Part shown: one piece after another, positions 42,485-51,446 of the stretch | Position numbering within the stretch: position 1 is the first letter of the stretch | Layout: each line of letters opens with the position of its first letter | Assembly (NCBI GenBank): GCA_964578345.1 | Contig: CAZOCP010000003.1 | Coordinates: forward strand, 4,823 to 68,822 | Direction: 5' to 3' | Length of the DNA stretch: 64,000 bases | From: VGKP01 sp964578345 | GTDB taxonomy: Archaea > Nanobdellota > Nanobdellia > Pacearchaeales > GW2011-AR1 | The notes under the pieces: model-generated | Told to the model about the DNA's origin: nothing | Databases searched by the model: none | Seen by the model: the letters and a program-made list of their open reading frames with translations, nothing else | Position numbers and translations under genes: made by a program

Positions 42485-42540
42485 CAGCACACTTTAGCGT
42501 GAGCTGTAAAGTTAGCGTCAGGTATTAGACCTGTTCTTTC
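42484..42540 (+). terminator. double-hairpin terminator candidate
   Basis: ACAGC/GCTGT with inner CAC/GTG (42484-42507) is followed by CAGGT/ACCTG (42519-42533) and TTCTTTC, right after dys. It may equally be a short palindromic element. Confidence 0.45.
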
Positions 42541-42617
42541 CACCATTTGTTTTAATTATAAAGCAGATACAGAACCGATAAATATATAAATAAAATAAAA
42601 ATAAATAAAATAATAAA

Positions 42618-43622
42618 ATGACCTCAAAAGTAGCTGAAGGAAAAGCAGAAGAAGTTAATTGGGATGCTCAATATCAGCAAAATCCTGAATTTATGAGATT
42701 TATGATTCCGTATATGTTGGACTATGCTGAAGAATCTATCAAAAAAGTTACTTTTGAAGAAAGAGATTTAAGGGCAGTAATTGGTTTATCTGGAGGACTA
42801 GATTCGTGCGTTTCTGCTTGGTTAGTTGCCAATGCAATGTCCAGAGGAATAAAAAGAGGGAGTTCAGATAAAAGTAGATTAGTTTTAATGACTTTTAATG
42901 GAATGAGCCAAGAAGATTTGGAATATGGGAGAAGATTTGGAAAAGATTTGGAAAGAAATTTTAGAGAAATTGAAGTAATATATGTTGAGAGGGATATAAG
43001 ACCTTTAATGCATGCTGTTCACGAGTTTACTGATGATGTGGTACATGTCACAGGAGGAAATAAAATTTATCCAGGAGAATTATCTACTAGATTAATAGAT
43101 TTAGCAACGTTAGAATACGCAGATAAAACCGGTCATTGTGGAATAGACTCCACGAATGGAAGCGAGATAGTTTTAGGAGAGATTGTACTTGGTGCAGGGC
43201 TAGAATATTCTCCCATAAGCGATTTGTATAAAAGTCAAGTCTTTGATTTAGGAGAATTATTAGAAACACCCCAATATGTTTTGGATAGAAATCCTATAAA
43301 CTCAACTTTTGGGACAGATAAAATTAGAAGTTATTTTGGAGAAATTCCTGAAGGATTTAATGCAAGAGATGTTTATGCAGTTTTGGACCCTCTCTTATTC
43401 TATATATTAGATAAAAAAATGAAGCCAAGAGGAATAGCACGAAAGTTAGGGCATCCTCAAGAATTTGTCGAGAGAGTTTATCAAAGAGTCAGAAATCAAG
43501 ACCATCGGCGAAAACATCCTTATTTTGCCTTGAATGATAGAAGAGTGAGTTTAGCAAGAACGATTAGTGATAAATCTAATGAAGATTTTAAGCAATATCT
43601 TGAAGGTTGTTTTATTAAGTAA
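42618..43622 (+). CDS. nadE: NAD synthetase, ammonia-dependent type
   Basis: A 334-residue enzyme that amidates deamido-NAD. The ATP pyrophosphatase P-loop is GLSGGLDSCVSAW (about residue 58), with HCGIDSTNGSEIVLGE as the deamido-NAD site and GAGLEYSPISDLYKSQV the next conserved block. There is no glutaminase domain, so it uses ammonia. The N-terminal extension of about 45 residues and the C-terminal extension are longer than in compact NadE proteins of about 270 residues. It stands alone. Confidence 0.9.
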   Translation: MTSKVAEGKAEEVNWDAQYQQNPEFMRFMIPYMLDYAEESIKKVTFEERDLRAVIGLSGGLDSCVSAWLVANAMSRGIKRGSSDKSRLVLMTFNGMSQEDLEYGRRFGKDLERNFREIEVIYVERDIRPLMHAVHEFTDDVVHVTGGNKIYPGELSTRLIDLATLEYADKTGHCGIDSTNGSEIVLGEIVLGAGLEYSPISDLYKSQVFDLGELLETPQYVLDRNPINSTFGTDKIRSYFGEIPEGFNARDVYAVLDPLLFYILDKKMKPRGIARKLGHPQEFVERVYQRVRNQDHRRKHPYFALNDRRVSLARTISDKSNEDFKQYLEGCFIK

Positions 43623-43665
43623 GTAATGCGATACACTTTTAAACAATAGCTCATTAATTAGTGTT

Positions 43666-44205
43666 ATGGGTATAAAAATTGAGAAACAAAGAAGTTGTGA
43701 GAGTTGTTTATCCGTTTGTTTAATGAGCCTCTTAGATTCTCAAAAAGGAATAATATTAGATGAAAAAGAAGAGTTTAATATACTTTTTGAGGGATTAAAA
43801 TTTACACGCTTAGATTTTTCAACAGGTCATTTAGTGTATTTAGCTAAAAAACTTCCGGAATTAACTTTTGAACAATATATAGATTTTGATGTTTTTTATG
43901 AAATCCTAAAAAAACTAGATATTCCTAAGAATCTTAAATTGTGTTCTAAAAAAATAAATTTGAAATTCTTAAAAGAGATGACTAAAGAAAACCCCGCAAT
44001 TATTTATATAGATATGTTTACCTTAGAGGGAATATATCATTATTCTCATTTTGTAATTTTAAAAGAAATTAATGATGAAAAGGCCACCATCTTTGATCCT
44101 TGGTCGGGAGAGAAAATTGAAATGAAAACGAAAATTTTAATGAAATCAGTTAGCTATGTTAGAAATATGTTGAAGATTAGCCCTAAGTTGATAAGGATAA
44201 AATAA
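43666..44205 (+). CDS. peptidase C39-like protein
   Basis: A 179-residue protein matching the C39 papain-like fold. Cys in QRSCESCLSVCL (residues 8-19) is the likely nucleophile, YHYSHFVILKEI (about residue 125) has the His and TIFDPWSGEK (about 145) has the Asp. No export signal or transporter domain, so it is a stand-alone protease or a bacteriocin-leader-type processing domain; target unknown. TATA-like sequence lies about 25 bp upstream. Confidence 0.75.
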   Translation: MGIKIEKQRSCESCLSVCLMSLLDSQKGIILDEKEEFNILFEGLKFTRLDFSTGHLVYLAKKLPELTFEQYIDFDVFYEILKKLDIPKNLKLCSKKINLKFLKEMTKENPAIIYIDMFTLEGIYHYSHFVILKEINDEKATIFDPWSGEKIEMKTKILMKSVSYVRNMLKISPKLIRIK

Positions 44206-44226
44206 TAAGATTTTAGCTTTAAATAT

Positions 44227-44652
44227 CTATAAGTTTTTAGCCGATAATTTGATTAAATCCAACCACTGATTATCTCCCAATTCTAAATTAACTCCTGCTC
44301 TTTCAGAAGGAACTTCATCAGTAGTTGAGTGATTTTCTATAAATTTATGAACTTTTAAGGTATATCTTCTTACTCAGTCTAAAACAGAAACATGACTTAC
44401 TTTGTGACTAAGATATCTTTTTAGTTGGTTTCTCATTTTCCTACTTGATAAATTAGAAACATACATATCAATAGACATTGTAATAATCTCTGGTTTGTTT
44501 CTCATTCTATAAAATCCATCATCATTTGTAAAATATTTATGACAATCCTTACAATAATATTTTTGTATCTTTCCCTTATTGCTAGTTTTTCTATTCCCTT
44601 CTCTTCGGAAATTTTGACTTTTACAATGCTTACATCTAATCTCAATTTTCAT
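44227..44652 (-). pseudogene. insertion-sequence transposase fragment with in-frame TGA
   Basis: The frame begins with an IS-type zinc finger (CKHCKSQNFRREG, YYCKDCHKYF) and continues through DDGFYRMRNKPEI and LSHKVSHVSVLD. The family then has VLRWI, but a TGA (44374-44376) stands where Trp is expected. The reading continues VRRYTLKVHKFIENHS for another 48 codons to TAG. The catalytic DDE domain is absent, so the gene is a truncated and decayed copy. TGA is a normal stop elsewhere here. Confidence 0.75.
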
Positions 44653-44662
44653 ACATATATTA

Positions 44663-44719
44663 GGTACCTATTCTCTATATATCTTTCGGTACCTAATTAA
44701 CTACTTTATAGTTGGTACC
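44663..44719. promoter_or_regulatory. three evenly spaced GGTACC operator-like sites
   Basis: GGTACCTA occurs at 44663, 44689 and 44714, spaced 26 and 25 bp, in the region between the divergent IS fragment and the AbrB-like gene. The right site abuts the TATA-like TTTAAATA (44726-44733). The spacing of about two and a half helix turns suggests cooperative binding of a repressor. Confidence 0.65.
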
Positions 44720-44755
44720 TAAAAGTTTAAATATAAGTCAATTCTACTTTAGTTT

Positions 44756-44917
44756 ATGAAACTGCAAAAACAACTTTCTAGAAAGGTTGGAAGTGTAGAA
44801 TATGCTAAATGGGTTTTAGTTATACCTTCAAGTATAGTAGAAGAACTAAAATGGAAAGAAGGACAAGAATTAGAAGCTGAAATTAAAGAAAATAATCTAG
44901 TTGTTAAGAAAAGTTAA
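44756..44917 (+). CDS. AbrB/MazE-type DNA-binding protein
   Basis: A 53-residue protein with the swapped-hairpin pattern: SRKVGSVEYAKWVLVIPSSI, a helix VEELKWKEGQELEAEI, and a last strand LVVKKS. Such proteins are antitoxins or transcription factors. The leaderless start at 44756 follows TATA TTTAAATA by 23 bp. Three GGTACCTA sites lie just upstream and are its likely own operator. No toxin gene follows; the next gene is gatB. Confidence 0.85.
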   Translation: MKLQKQLSRKVGSVEYAKWVLVIPSSIVEELKWKEGQELEAEIKENNLVVKKS

Positions 44918-44999
44918 TTTTTTTGTTCAAAATTCCAGACGTTTACTTAACATCTCACTTTAGCGCAACTTTTAAGAACATCTTTTTTCTTTAAAACAT

Positions 45000-46367
45000 A
45001 TGAAATCTCAATTAAAAAAGATTGAAGGAATAATCGGATTAGAAGTCCATGCTTATCTGGTAACATCAGAAAAACTTTTCTGTCAATGTAAAGCTTCACG
45101 CGAAAAAAGTTTGCTGCCTAATATAAACATTTGCCCAATTTGTACCGGCCAACCAGGAGCAAAGCCAATGCTCCCCAATAAAATAGCAGTGAAAAAGACA
45201 GTGCAAATTGCCGTAATGCTTGGCTGTAAAATTAATGAATATATGTTATGGCAGCGAAAACACTATGACTGGCCAGACTTGCCTAAAGGATATCAAAACA
45301 CCCTATCAGGAAGTCATGCCGCACCAATTGGAGAAAACGGAAAGTTTTACAATATATCAATAAAAAGCATGCATTTAGAAGAAGATCCTGCTTCTTGGAA
45401 TCCCGAAACAGGAGAGGTAGATTATAATCGTTCAGGACTCCCATTAGTCGAAATAGTAACTTCTCCAGAATTCAAGACCGCAGAAGAGGTAATTACGTGG
45501 CTGAAAAAACTATTGCACAGTTTTTCATATTTAAAATGTGTGGACGCAAACGCAGGCATTAAAGTTGACGTAAATGTCAACATCCCAAAAAAAACAGAGA
45601 GAGTTGAAATAAAAAATATTAGCTCTCTGGAAAGCATAAAAAAAGCAATTGAATATGAGCTAAAGAGACATGCAACCGAAAAAGTTTCTAAGCAAGAAAC
45701 AAGAAGATATGATGATTTGAAAGGCAGAACAATATTAATGCGGACGAAAGAAACACAAGACGACTATAGGTTCATTAGCGATCCTGATTTAGTGCCGCTT
45801 ATCATAAATAAAGAATTTATCAAAAACCAGGAAAAGAGCCTTCCAGAATCTCCTGAGCAGAAGCTGAAAAAAATAATATCTATATACAAAATAGACAAAA
45901 AAAATGCAGAAATTCTAGCAAAAAATATTGACATTATAGAGTTTTTTGAGAAAGTTGCAGAGGAAATAGACCCTAAATTTGCCATTCCATGGGTAACTGG
46001 AGAGCTCCTAAGACTGATAAATGAAAATAAAACAACATTGGATAAAATAGACATCAATCCAACTCACTTTGCTGCCCTGCTAAATCTAGTTAAAAACAAT
46101 TCAATAACACCTCTAAAAGCAAAAGAAATACTTAAGAAATTCTACCCTAAAAGCTTCCAGCCAGAAACAGAGAGAAAAATGACGAATCCTGCTGAAATAG
46201 AAAAGGTGGCAAAAGAAGTAATAGCTAAAAATACAAGCGCTGTTGAAAGCTACAAAAAGGGAGAGAAAAATGCAATTAATTTCTTAATGGGTGAGATAAT
46301 GAAAATAACAAAAAAAAGAGCAGATTTTAAAATTTCTAGAGAATGTTTAGAAAAATTGCTAAGATAG
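45000..46367 (+). CDS. gatB: Asp-tRNA(Asn)/Glu-tRNA(Gln) amidotransferase subunit B
   Basis: A 455-residue subunit that binds the misacylated tRNA, phosphorylates the amino acid and amidates it. It has the start IIGLEVHAYLVTSEKLFC, C-x-I-C-P-x-C type CPICTGQPGA, WPDLPKGYQ, LEEDPASWNPETGEVDYNRSG and the C-terminal helical YqeY-type tail (residues 330-455). GatA and GatC are encoded at 62077 and 59871. The usual YFYPDLPKGYQ motif is changed to HYDWPDLPKGYQ. Standing apart from its partners is unusual compared with bacteria. Confidence 0.95.
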   Translation: MKSQLKKIEGIIGLEVHAYLVTSEKLFCQCKASREKSLLPNINICPICTGQPGAKPMLPNKIAVKKTVQIAVMLGCKINEYMLWQRKHYDWPDLPKGYQNTLSGSHAAPIGENGKFYNISIKSMHLEEDPASWNPETGEVDYNRSGLPLVEIVTSPEFKTAEEVITWLKKLLHSFSYLKCVDANAGIKVDVNVNIPKKTERVEIKNISSLESIKKAIEYELKRHATEKVSKQETRRYDDLKGRTILMRTKETQDDYRFISDPDLVPLIINKEFIKNQEKSLPESPEQKLKKIISIYKIDKKNAEILAKNIDIIEFFEKVAEEIDPKFAIPWVTGELLRLINENKTTLDKIDINPTHFAALLNLVKNNSITPLKAKEILKKFYPKSFQPETERKMTNPAEIEKVAKEVIAKNTSAVESYKKGEKNAINFLMGEIMKITKKRADFKISRECLEKLLR

Positions 46368-46430
46368 ACAGAATATATCATTAAAAAGCAAAGCTTTTAT
46401 AATATGCATTCCATTTATATAAAAAGAGTC

Positions 46431-46841
46431 ATGGAAGCAATACAATATTATAAAGAAAGAAGAGTAAAATTCTATTTCTGGGTGATGATATGTATAATAC
46501 TCATCTGTCTAATATTAGTAATATCAATATTTATTCCGCAAAAAAAAGAAGGCAAAACAGATGAACAAATCACAACCCCTATAAAAAAAGAAGTTTCAAT
46601 AGAACAAAAAGTTCTACTGTGCATAGAACAAGAGGATTTAGATGAAGAATGCATTAATCTATTCTATTCTCAAGATATAGAATCAGAATGCTTTAAACTC
46701 ACTCAGCCTGCCAAAGACCTCTGTTTCTCCAGAATATCAGAAGTAAAAAACAGCTATCTTCCATGTAAAAATATCCAAAATGAAAGCTTTAGAAACGATT
46801 GTGAATTTAGCATAATAGAAAAAATACCGCATGAAACTTAA
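46431..46841 (+). CDS. membrane-anchored Cys-containing exported protein
   Basis: About 136 residues from the ATG at 46431, preferred because a TATA-like TTTTATAATA lies about 25-35 bp upstream. A single hydrophobic helix (IICLILVISIFI) near residue 20 is preceded by basic residues and followed by an outside domain with seven or so Cys residues (CIEQEDLDEECINLF, ECFKL, LCFSRI, CKNI, CEFSI). Disulfide bonding is likely. It overlaps the next gene by 11 bp. Confidence 0.65.
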   Translation: MEAIQYYKERRVKFYFWVMICIILICLILVISIFIPQKKEGKTDEQITTPIKKEVSIEQKVLLCIEQEDLDEECINLFYSQDIESECFKLTQPAKDLCFSRISEVKNSYLPCKNIQNESFRNDCEFSIIEKIPHET

Positions 46842-49548
46842 AATCAAAAATAAATATATATTATCAGCGATCTGCTTAGGATTTATATTGTCAAATGTTT
46901 TTCTAGTTTCAGCAAATCAGGATAAAATTCTTATGAAAGAATGCAAATACAGTTTTAATGATGAAAATTTCAGATCCTGGAGTTCTCAAGATAACAAGGG
47001 AGTTTTCTTAAGCATAACAAATAATAATCTAAATCATAAAGAAGAAGCAAATTATGTTTATACAAGCCAACAGCCGCCCAGAAACTACAAGACATATGAT
47101 TATAACATAAAACAGCAGATAGAAAGAGGAATATCAAAAATACCTGAATTAAAGGTCATAAATAATCAGCCAAACATAGTATATATTGAATGTCAATATC
47201 GTACTGAATCCTCTTTTCTAATGACTCTATTTTCCGCAGCCTGCGCTGAATGTGGAAATTCACCAGGTCTAAGATTAACGCACGATTTTGATTTAGCAGG
47301 ACAAGTAAGAATACAAGATTCATATGCAAGCAAATACATTTATAAAACTTCAGCAGAATATCAAAGCCCATACTCATACTATAATCAAAAACAGCAAGTC
47401 ATTCCATTAGATGAAATCTATGAAGTTAATGGAATAGAAAAGAAAGGAATAGATTTCTTAAAGCAAACGCTTCCTAAAGATTCAGAAATCACTGTTAAAT
47501 CAAAAATTGATATATCAAAACTTGCAAGTGGAATATTAGGAATTTCTAATTCCCATGCTGATAATGGAGGAGTTTCTTTAATATCAAATAGGCCCGGCTC
47601 ATCTTTATGGACAGCATACATTTATATTAATTCAGAAAAAAATATTGAAGACATTCTTCTTCCAGATAAAAAAATAGTTTTATTTTCTAGAAAAAGAATA
47701 ATAGAAGGAAGAGAAGACATAAAACAAAACTTCGGATGTCAGATAGGAACTTCACAATGTATAGATACCAAAATAGGAGACGAAATAAAAGCAGTTTACA
47801 CTTATTATAACCCCTTCAATACCCAATTAACAAACATAAAAATTACGCATGTTTTTGCCTTTGATCCTTCAGGCACAGGCATAGCAGAATTAAGTATCGG
47901 CGAGCCAAAAGTCATAAGATTCTTAAACAAAAAAGAATTTATAAATCTAATTTTCGCTCCTCAAGGAGAAATTAACTTAGAGCATTCAACAAAAATATCA
48001 GGATCGGTTTCTAATCCTACAACAACCGATGACATATTATACGCACATAGAATCAGCTCGAATACTGCTATAGAAAGAGCAGAGGGTTTAAAAGTATTAG
48101 ATTGGAAAGCCTTAGGCGGAGATGATAAAAGCTACTTCTATTTTGGAAAGCTAGAACTGGAGCCAGCTCTTAATTCTCTTAGAGCCCCAGTCATAAAAAT
48201 AAAGGTAGAACTGCCAGTTTTAACAAATAGAGACAATAGTCAATCTATAAATGAAAATGAATTTGACATTGAAGTTGATATATATAAAAAAACAGGAAAT
48301 AGAAGAGAACTAGAAATACAAGAGTTCATCCCTTTAAATGAAGAGTCTATTTTATATGATAATTTTCCTTTAAAGTCAAAAGACAAGCCAGCAACTTTCA
48401 GCTATGAACTGCCGATTGCAATACAAGCAGAAAATAACAATCAAAATGAAGAGTTTGAATATTCTGTAGAAATGTATAGTAGAAAGGCAATGAACAATGA
48501 ACCATATGCAGGAAAAAGAATTGGAACGCTAACAACTAAACCTACAATTAATCCTGGAAAAATATTTTATGCTGATAATACAGTATTCGATTTGTATTAT
48601 CGATATCCCTCAAAAATTAATGATTTAAGTTTGTTTAACCCGGATTTTTCGAAAAAGCACAATATAATTCTTAAAATAGCAAATATCAAATCAGAAAAAG
48701 ATAAATTAGATAAATTTAACATTGTAATAAAAGATAAAGATGGCAATGAAATCTTAAAAGAAAGACTTTCATCTGAATTAAACAATCGGGAAATATTTAA
48801 TATAGTTCTAAGTCCATTAGAAGTCAAAGAACTAAAAATAGAAATAATACGTCTTCAAGATAAATGGCCTGCTGATGAAGATAAAGAAGTAACTTTTGAT
48901 ATATCTGCGGCAATTGATCAAGAGCAAGAACCTAAATCAATTATAAATTTTAAAGTTATTGTCCATAAATTTGTACAATGTTCAGAGATAGAAGAAATAG
49001 ATGCATCTAAAAGACCAAATTCTTGTTTAAGGAATACATTAACATGTTATTGGAACTATGTACCAACAAGTTCTTCTATATACGAAACCTCTCCTCTTGG
49101 AAAGATAGAAGATGGTGAATGCAGAGAATGCGAGGAATTAGAAGGCAACGGAAAATATTGCTCTAATTACAACAATGATTTGAGCTGTAATGAAGACCCA
49201 TGTAATTTAGTTCCTGAAGGATATGAAAAATGTGAATGGAATAATGACCTATATAAATGCGTAGCCGTAAAAGCTCCATGCAAGTACTCAATCAGTAACA
49301 CATGCACTTCACAGCAAAAACAAGGTATACTTACTTTCACTCCTATAAGCCAGACAGCAGACTGCAAGATAATAACAAAGCAAGTTCCATGTGCGGGCTA
49401 TATCGAGCTTCCATTTTTTTCAGAATTACAGATATTATTATCAATATTTCTAATCCTGCTTTTTTATTCAATTTTCTGCACTAAAAAGCAAAGCATTAAA
49501 AAAGCATATATCTCATCATCAAAAAGACGATGTGCCGCCACGGCTTAA
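46831..49548 (+). CDS. large secreted surface protein with C-terminal TM anchor
   Basis: A 905-residue protein. N-terminal signal peptide (residues 5-28, YILSAICLGFILSNVFLVSA), a long beta-rich outside region with few Cys, then a Cys-rich segment (CSEIEEIDASKRPNSC, CRECEELEGNGKYCSN) near residue 720-850 and a final TM helix (LQILLSIFLILLFYSIF) with a basic tail. It overlaps the preceding small exported protein, so the two may work together. The last nine residues are encoded by a palindromic element that supplies the stop codon. Confidence 0.75.
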   Translation: MKLKIKNKYILSAICLGFILSNVFLVSANQDKILMKECKYSFNDENFRSWSSQDNKGVFLSITNNNLNHKEEANYVYTSQQPPRNYKTYDYNIKQQIERGISKIPELKVINNQPNIVYIECQYRTESSFLMTLFSAACAECGNSPGLRLTHDFDLAGQVRIQDSYASKYIYKTSAEYQSPYSYYNQKQQVIPLDEIYEVNGIEKKGIDFLKQTLPKDSEITVKSKIDISKLASGILGISNSHADNGGVSLISNRPGSSLWTAYIYINSEKNIEDILLPDKKIVLFSRKRIIEGREDIKQNFGCQIGTSQCIDTKIGDEIKAVYTYYNPFNTQLTNIKITHVFAFDPSGTGIAELSIGEPKVIRFLNKKEFINLIFAPQGEINLEHSTKISGSVSNPTTTDDILYAHRISSNTAIERAEGLKVLDWKALGGDDKSYFYFGKLELEPALNSLRAPVIKIKVELPVLTNRDNSQSINENEFDIEVDIYKKTGNRRELEIQEFIPLNEESILYDNFPLKSKDKPATFSYELPIAIQAENNNQNEEFEYSVEMYSRKAMNNEPYAGKRIGTLTTKPTINPGKIFYADNTVFDLYYRYPSKINDLSLFNPDFSKKHNIILKIANIKSEKDKLDKFNIVIKDKDGNEILKERLSSELNNREIFNIVLSPLEVKELKIEIIRLQDKWPADEDKEVTFDISAAIDQEQEPKSIINFKVIVHKFVQCSEIEEIDASKRPNSCLRNTLTCYWNYVPTSSSIYETSPLGKIEDGECRECEELEGNGKYCSNYNNDLSCNEDPCNLVPEGYEKCEWNNDLYKCVAVKAPCKYSISNTCTSQQKQGILTFTPISQTADCKIITKQVPCAGYIELPFFSELQILLSIFLILLFYSIFCTKKQSIKKAYISSSKRRCAATA

Positions 49549-49685
49549 AACGTCAGGAATCGAAGATTCCTGAGCGCATCAAAAATCCATAAAAGATTTT
49601 TGACGGCCGTGGTTTGAAAAGGCACTCGTGTTTTGGATGCTCAAGGAACAACTCCATCCTTTAGAAAGGAGTTGTTCCTTGACAT
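49518..49685 (+). repeat. nested palindromic element, family A, overlapping a gene end
   Basis: GATGTGCC and GGCACTCG pair around a parent hairpin CCACGGC...GCCGTGG. Its loop holds two daughter hairpins (TCAGGAATC/GATTCCTGA and TCAAAAATC/GATTTTTGA). GGATGCTC and a 17-bp stem AAGGAACAACTCC/GGAGTTGTTCCTT then end in GACAT. It supplies the stop codon of the preceding gene (49546-49548), and tRNA-Arg begins 6 bp after it. Confidence 0.9.
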
Positions 49686-49691
49686 AAAAAT

Positions 49692-49763
49692 GGGCCCATA
49701 GTTTAGTGGATAGAATGACAGGCTTCGGACCTGTAGACCGGGGTTCAATTCCTCGTGGGCCTG
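49692..49763 (+). tRNA. tRNA-Arg (anticodon UCG)
   Basis: Acceptor GGGCCCA/TGGGCCT with discriminator G, D-arm GTTT...GAAT, anticodon stem ACAGG/CCTGT with loop CTTCGGA, T-arm CGGGG-TTCAATT-CCTCG. No intron and no CCA. Confidence 0.93.
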
Positions 49764-49832
49764 TAAATAACTTGCACATCATATAAAAGATACAGAATAA
49801 AGTTTAATAACTCTCTTTATCTTTAGAATAAT

Positions 49833-51284
49833 ATGGCGGATAAAAAAAAGCAAGATCTAGGAATAACTTCTGAAAAAGACGAATTTTCTGAGTGGTTTAC
49901 ACAATTGATTATAAAAGCAGACCTGGCAGATTATACAAATGTCTCAGGATGCATAGTATTCAAGCCCGCTTCATACTCTATCTGGGAAAAAATCAAAGAA
50001 GAAACAGACAAAAGATTTAAAGCCATAGGAATTAAAAATGCATATTTCCCTTTATTCATTCCTGAAAAAACATTAATGAAGGAAAAAGATCACTTGAAAG
50101 GATTTTCTCCTGAAGTAGCATGGGTGACTCATGCAGGAGACTCCAAATTGAATGAGCGTTTAGCAATAAGGCCAACTTCAGAAACAATTATGTATGAATC
50201 ATATTCGAAATGGATTAGAAGCTGGAGAGATCTTCCTCTAAAATACAATCAATGGAACAATGTCGTGCGCTGGGAGTTTAAACACCCAATTCCTTTCTTA
50301 AGAACAAGAGAATTTCTTTGGAACGAGGGGCATACTGTTTATGCAACTAAAAAAGAAGCCGAAGCAGAAAAGGATGAAATTATAAAGATATACAAAGAGA
50401 TATGTGAAAGATTCTTAGCTCTTCCCTCTTTAATAGGCAGAAAATCTAAAAAAGAGACTTTTCCAGGAGCAGAGTATTCAATATCTATGGAATTTTATTT
50501 GCCTAACGGAAAATGCGTTCAAGGCCCGGACTTTCACCATGACGGGCAAATATTTTCGAAGGTATATGATATCTCATTTTTGAATAAAAGCGGACAACAG
50601 GAATATGCATATCAAAATACATTCGCCATCTCAACACGAATGCTCGGAATTATGTTTGCAGTGCATTCTGACAAAAAAGGATTGATTTTACCTCCTAAAA
50701 TAGCATCTTCACAAATAGTTATTATACCCATCTTATTCGATTCAAGTAAGGAAAAAGTTCTTGCTAAAGCTAAAAATATCCAAAAAAAGCTTAAAAAATA
50801 CAACACTTTATTAGACTTTAGAGAAGGGTACAATCCAGGTTTCAAGTTCAATGAATGGGAGCTGAAAGGAATTCCACTGAGGATTGAAATAGGCCCAAAA
50901 GATATTGAGAAATCAAATGTAGTTATAGTAAGAAGAGATACTGGGGAAAAAATAGTAGTTAAAATCGCCAATGTCGAAAAACAAGTTCCTATTATTTTAG
51001 AAGACATACAAAATTCTTTATTCAAAAAAGCAGAAGCTATTTTGCAGAGCAGTATCCAGAAAGTTAATTCTCTTGAATCTTTAAAAAAATCTCTCTCTGA
51101 AAAGAAGATTTGTTTTGCTCCTTTAAACAACGAAATAGAAACTGATGAATCACTAAAAAATCAGACTGGAGGGGCAAAAGTTCTTAACATCCCATACGAA
51201 CAACCAATAGAACTAGCAAAAAGCAAGTGCATCATTACAGGAAAAAAAGCAGCATATTTTGCTTATGTAGGAAGATCTTACTAA
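49833..51284 (+). CDS. proS: prolyl-tRNA synthetase
   Basis: A 483-residue class II enzyme of the archaeal/eukaryotic type. Motif 2 is visible as NVVRWEFKHPIPFLRTREFLW with the following EGHT, motif 3 as TRMLGIMFAVHSDKKGLILP, and the Pro-binding PTSETIMYESYSKW. An anticodon-binding domain with ILFDSSKEKVLAKA and a C-terminal domain ending in the family's AYVGRSY close the protein. Length matches the family. It starts 70 bp after tRNA-Arg. Confidence 0.97.
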   Translation: MADKKKQDLGITSEKDEFSEWFTQLIIKADLADYTNVSGCIVFKPASYSIWEKIKEETDKRFKAIGIKNAYFPLFIPEKTLMKEKDHLKGFSPEVAWVTHAGDSKLNERLAIRPTSETIMYESYSKWIRSWRDLPLKYNQWNNVVRWEFKHPIPFLRTREFLWNEGHTVYATKKEAEAEKDEIIKIYKEICERFLALPSLIGRKSKKETFPGAEYSISMEFYLPNGKCVQGPDFHHDGQIFSKVYDISFLNKSGQQEYAYQNTFAISTRMLGIMFAVHSDKKGLILPPKIASSQIVIIPILFDSSKEKVLAKAKNIQKKLKKYNTLLDFREGYNPGFKFNEWELKGIPLRIEIGPKDIEKSNVVIVRRDTGEKIVVKIANVEKQVPIILEDIQNSLFKKAEAILQSSIQKVNSLESLKKSLSEKKICFAPLNNEIETDESLKNQTGGAKVLNIPYEQPIELAKSKCIITGKKAAYFAYVGRSY

Positions 51285-51288
51285 AATA

Positions 51289-51381
51289 TTGATAACTGCA
51301 TAGCTTAGATAACTTGATTTTGGCAGTTATCCATTAGAGAACTGTGTGCAAATGTCATGCAGCTAACGCAGTTCCCTATAA
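51289..51381 (+). repeat. double-hairpin element, family D copy 1
   Basis: Stem 1 is GATAACTGC (51291-51299)/GCAGTTATC (51333-51341). CCATT links to stem 2, AGAGAACTGTG (51346-51356)/CGCAGTTCCCT (51367-51377). Copies with the same two stems lie at 59625-59739 (+) and 61505-61589 (-). It fills the space between proS and gatD. Confidence 0.85.
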
Positions 51382-51446
51382 ACTAAGTTTCCTTCTCTCA
51401 CTTTCCTTAACCAAACTTTTTTATATCATTGCTACTGCTATAAACC

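Noticed and set aside
44374..44376. UGA decoded as Trp
   Set aside because: TGA ends sound genes such as 13877-14164; the transposase is truncated anyway, so it is a decayed gene.
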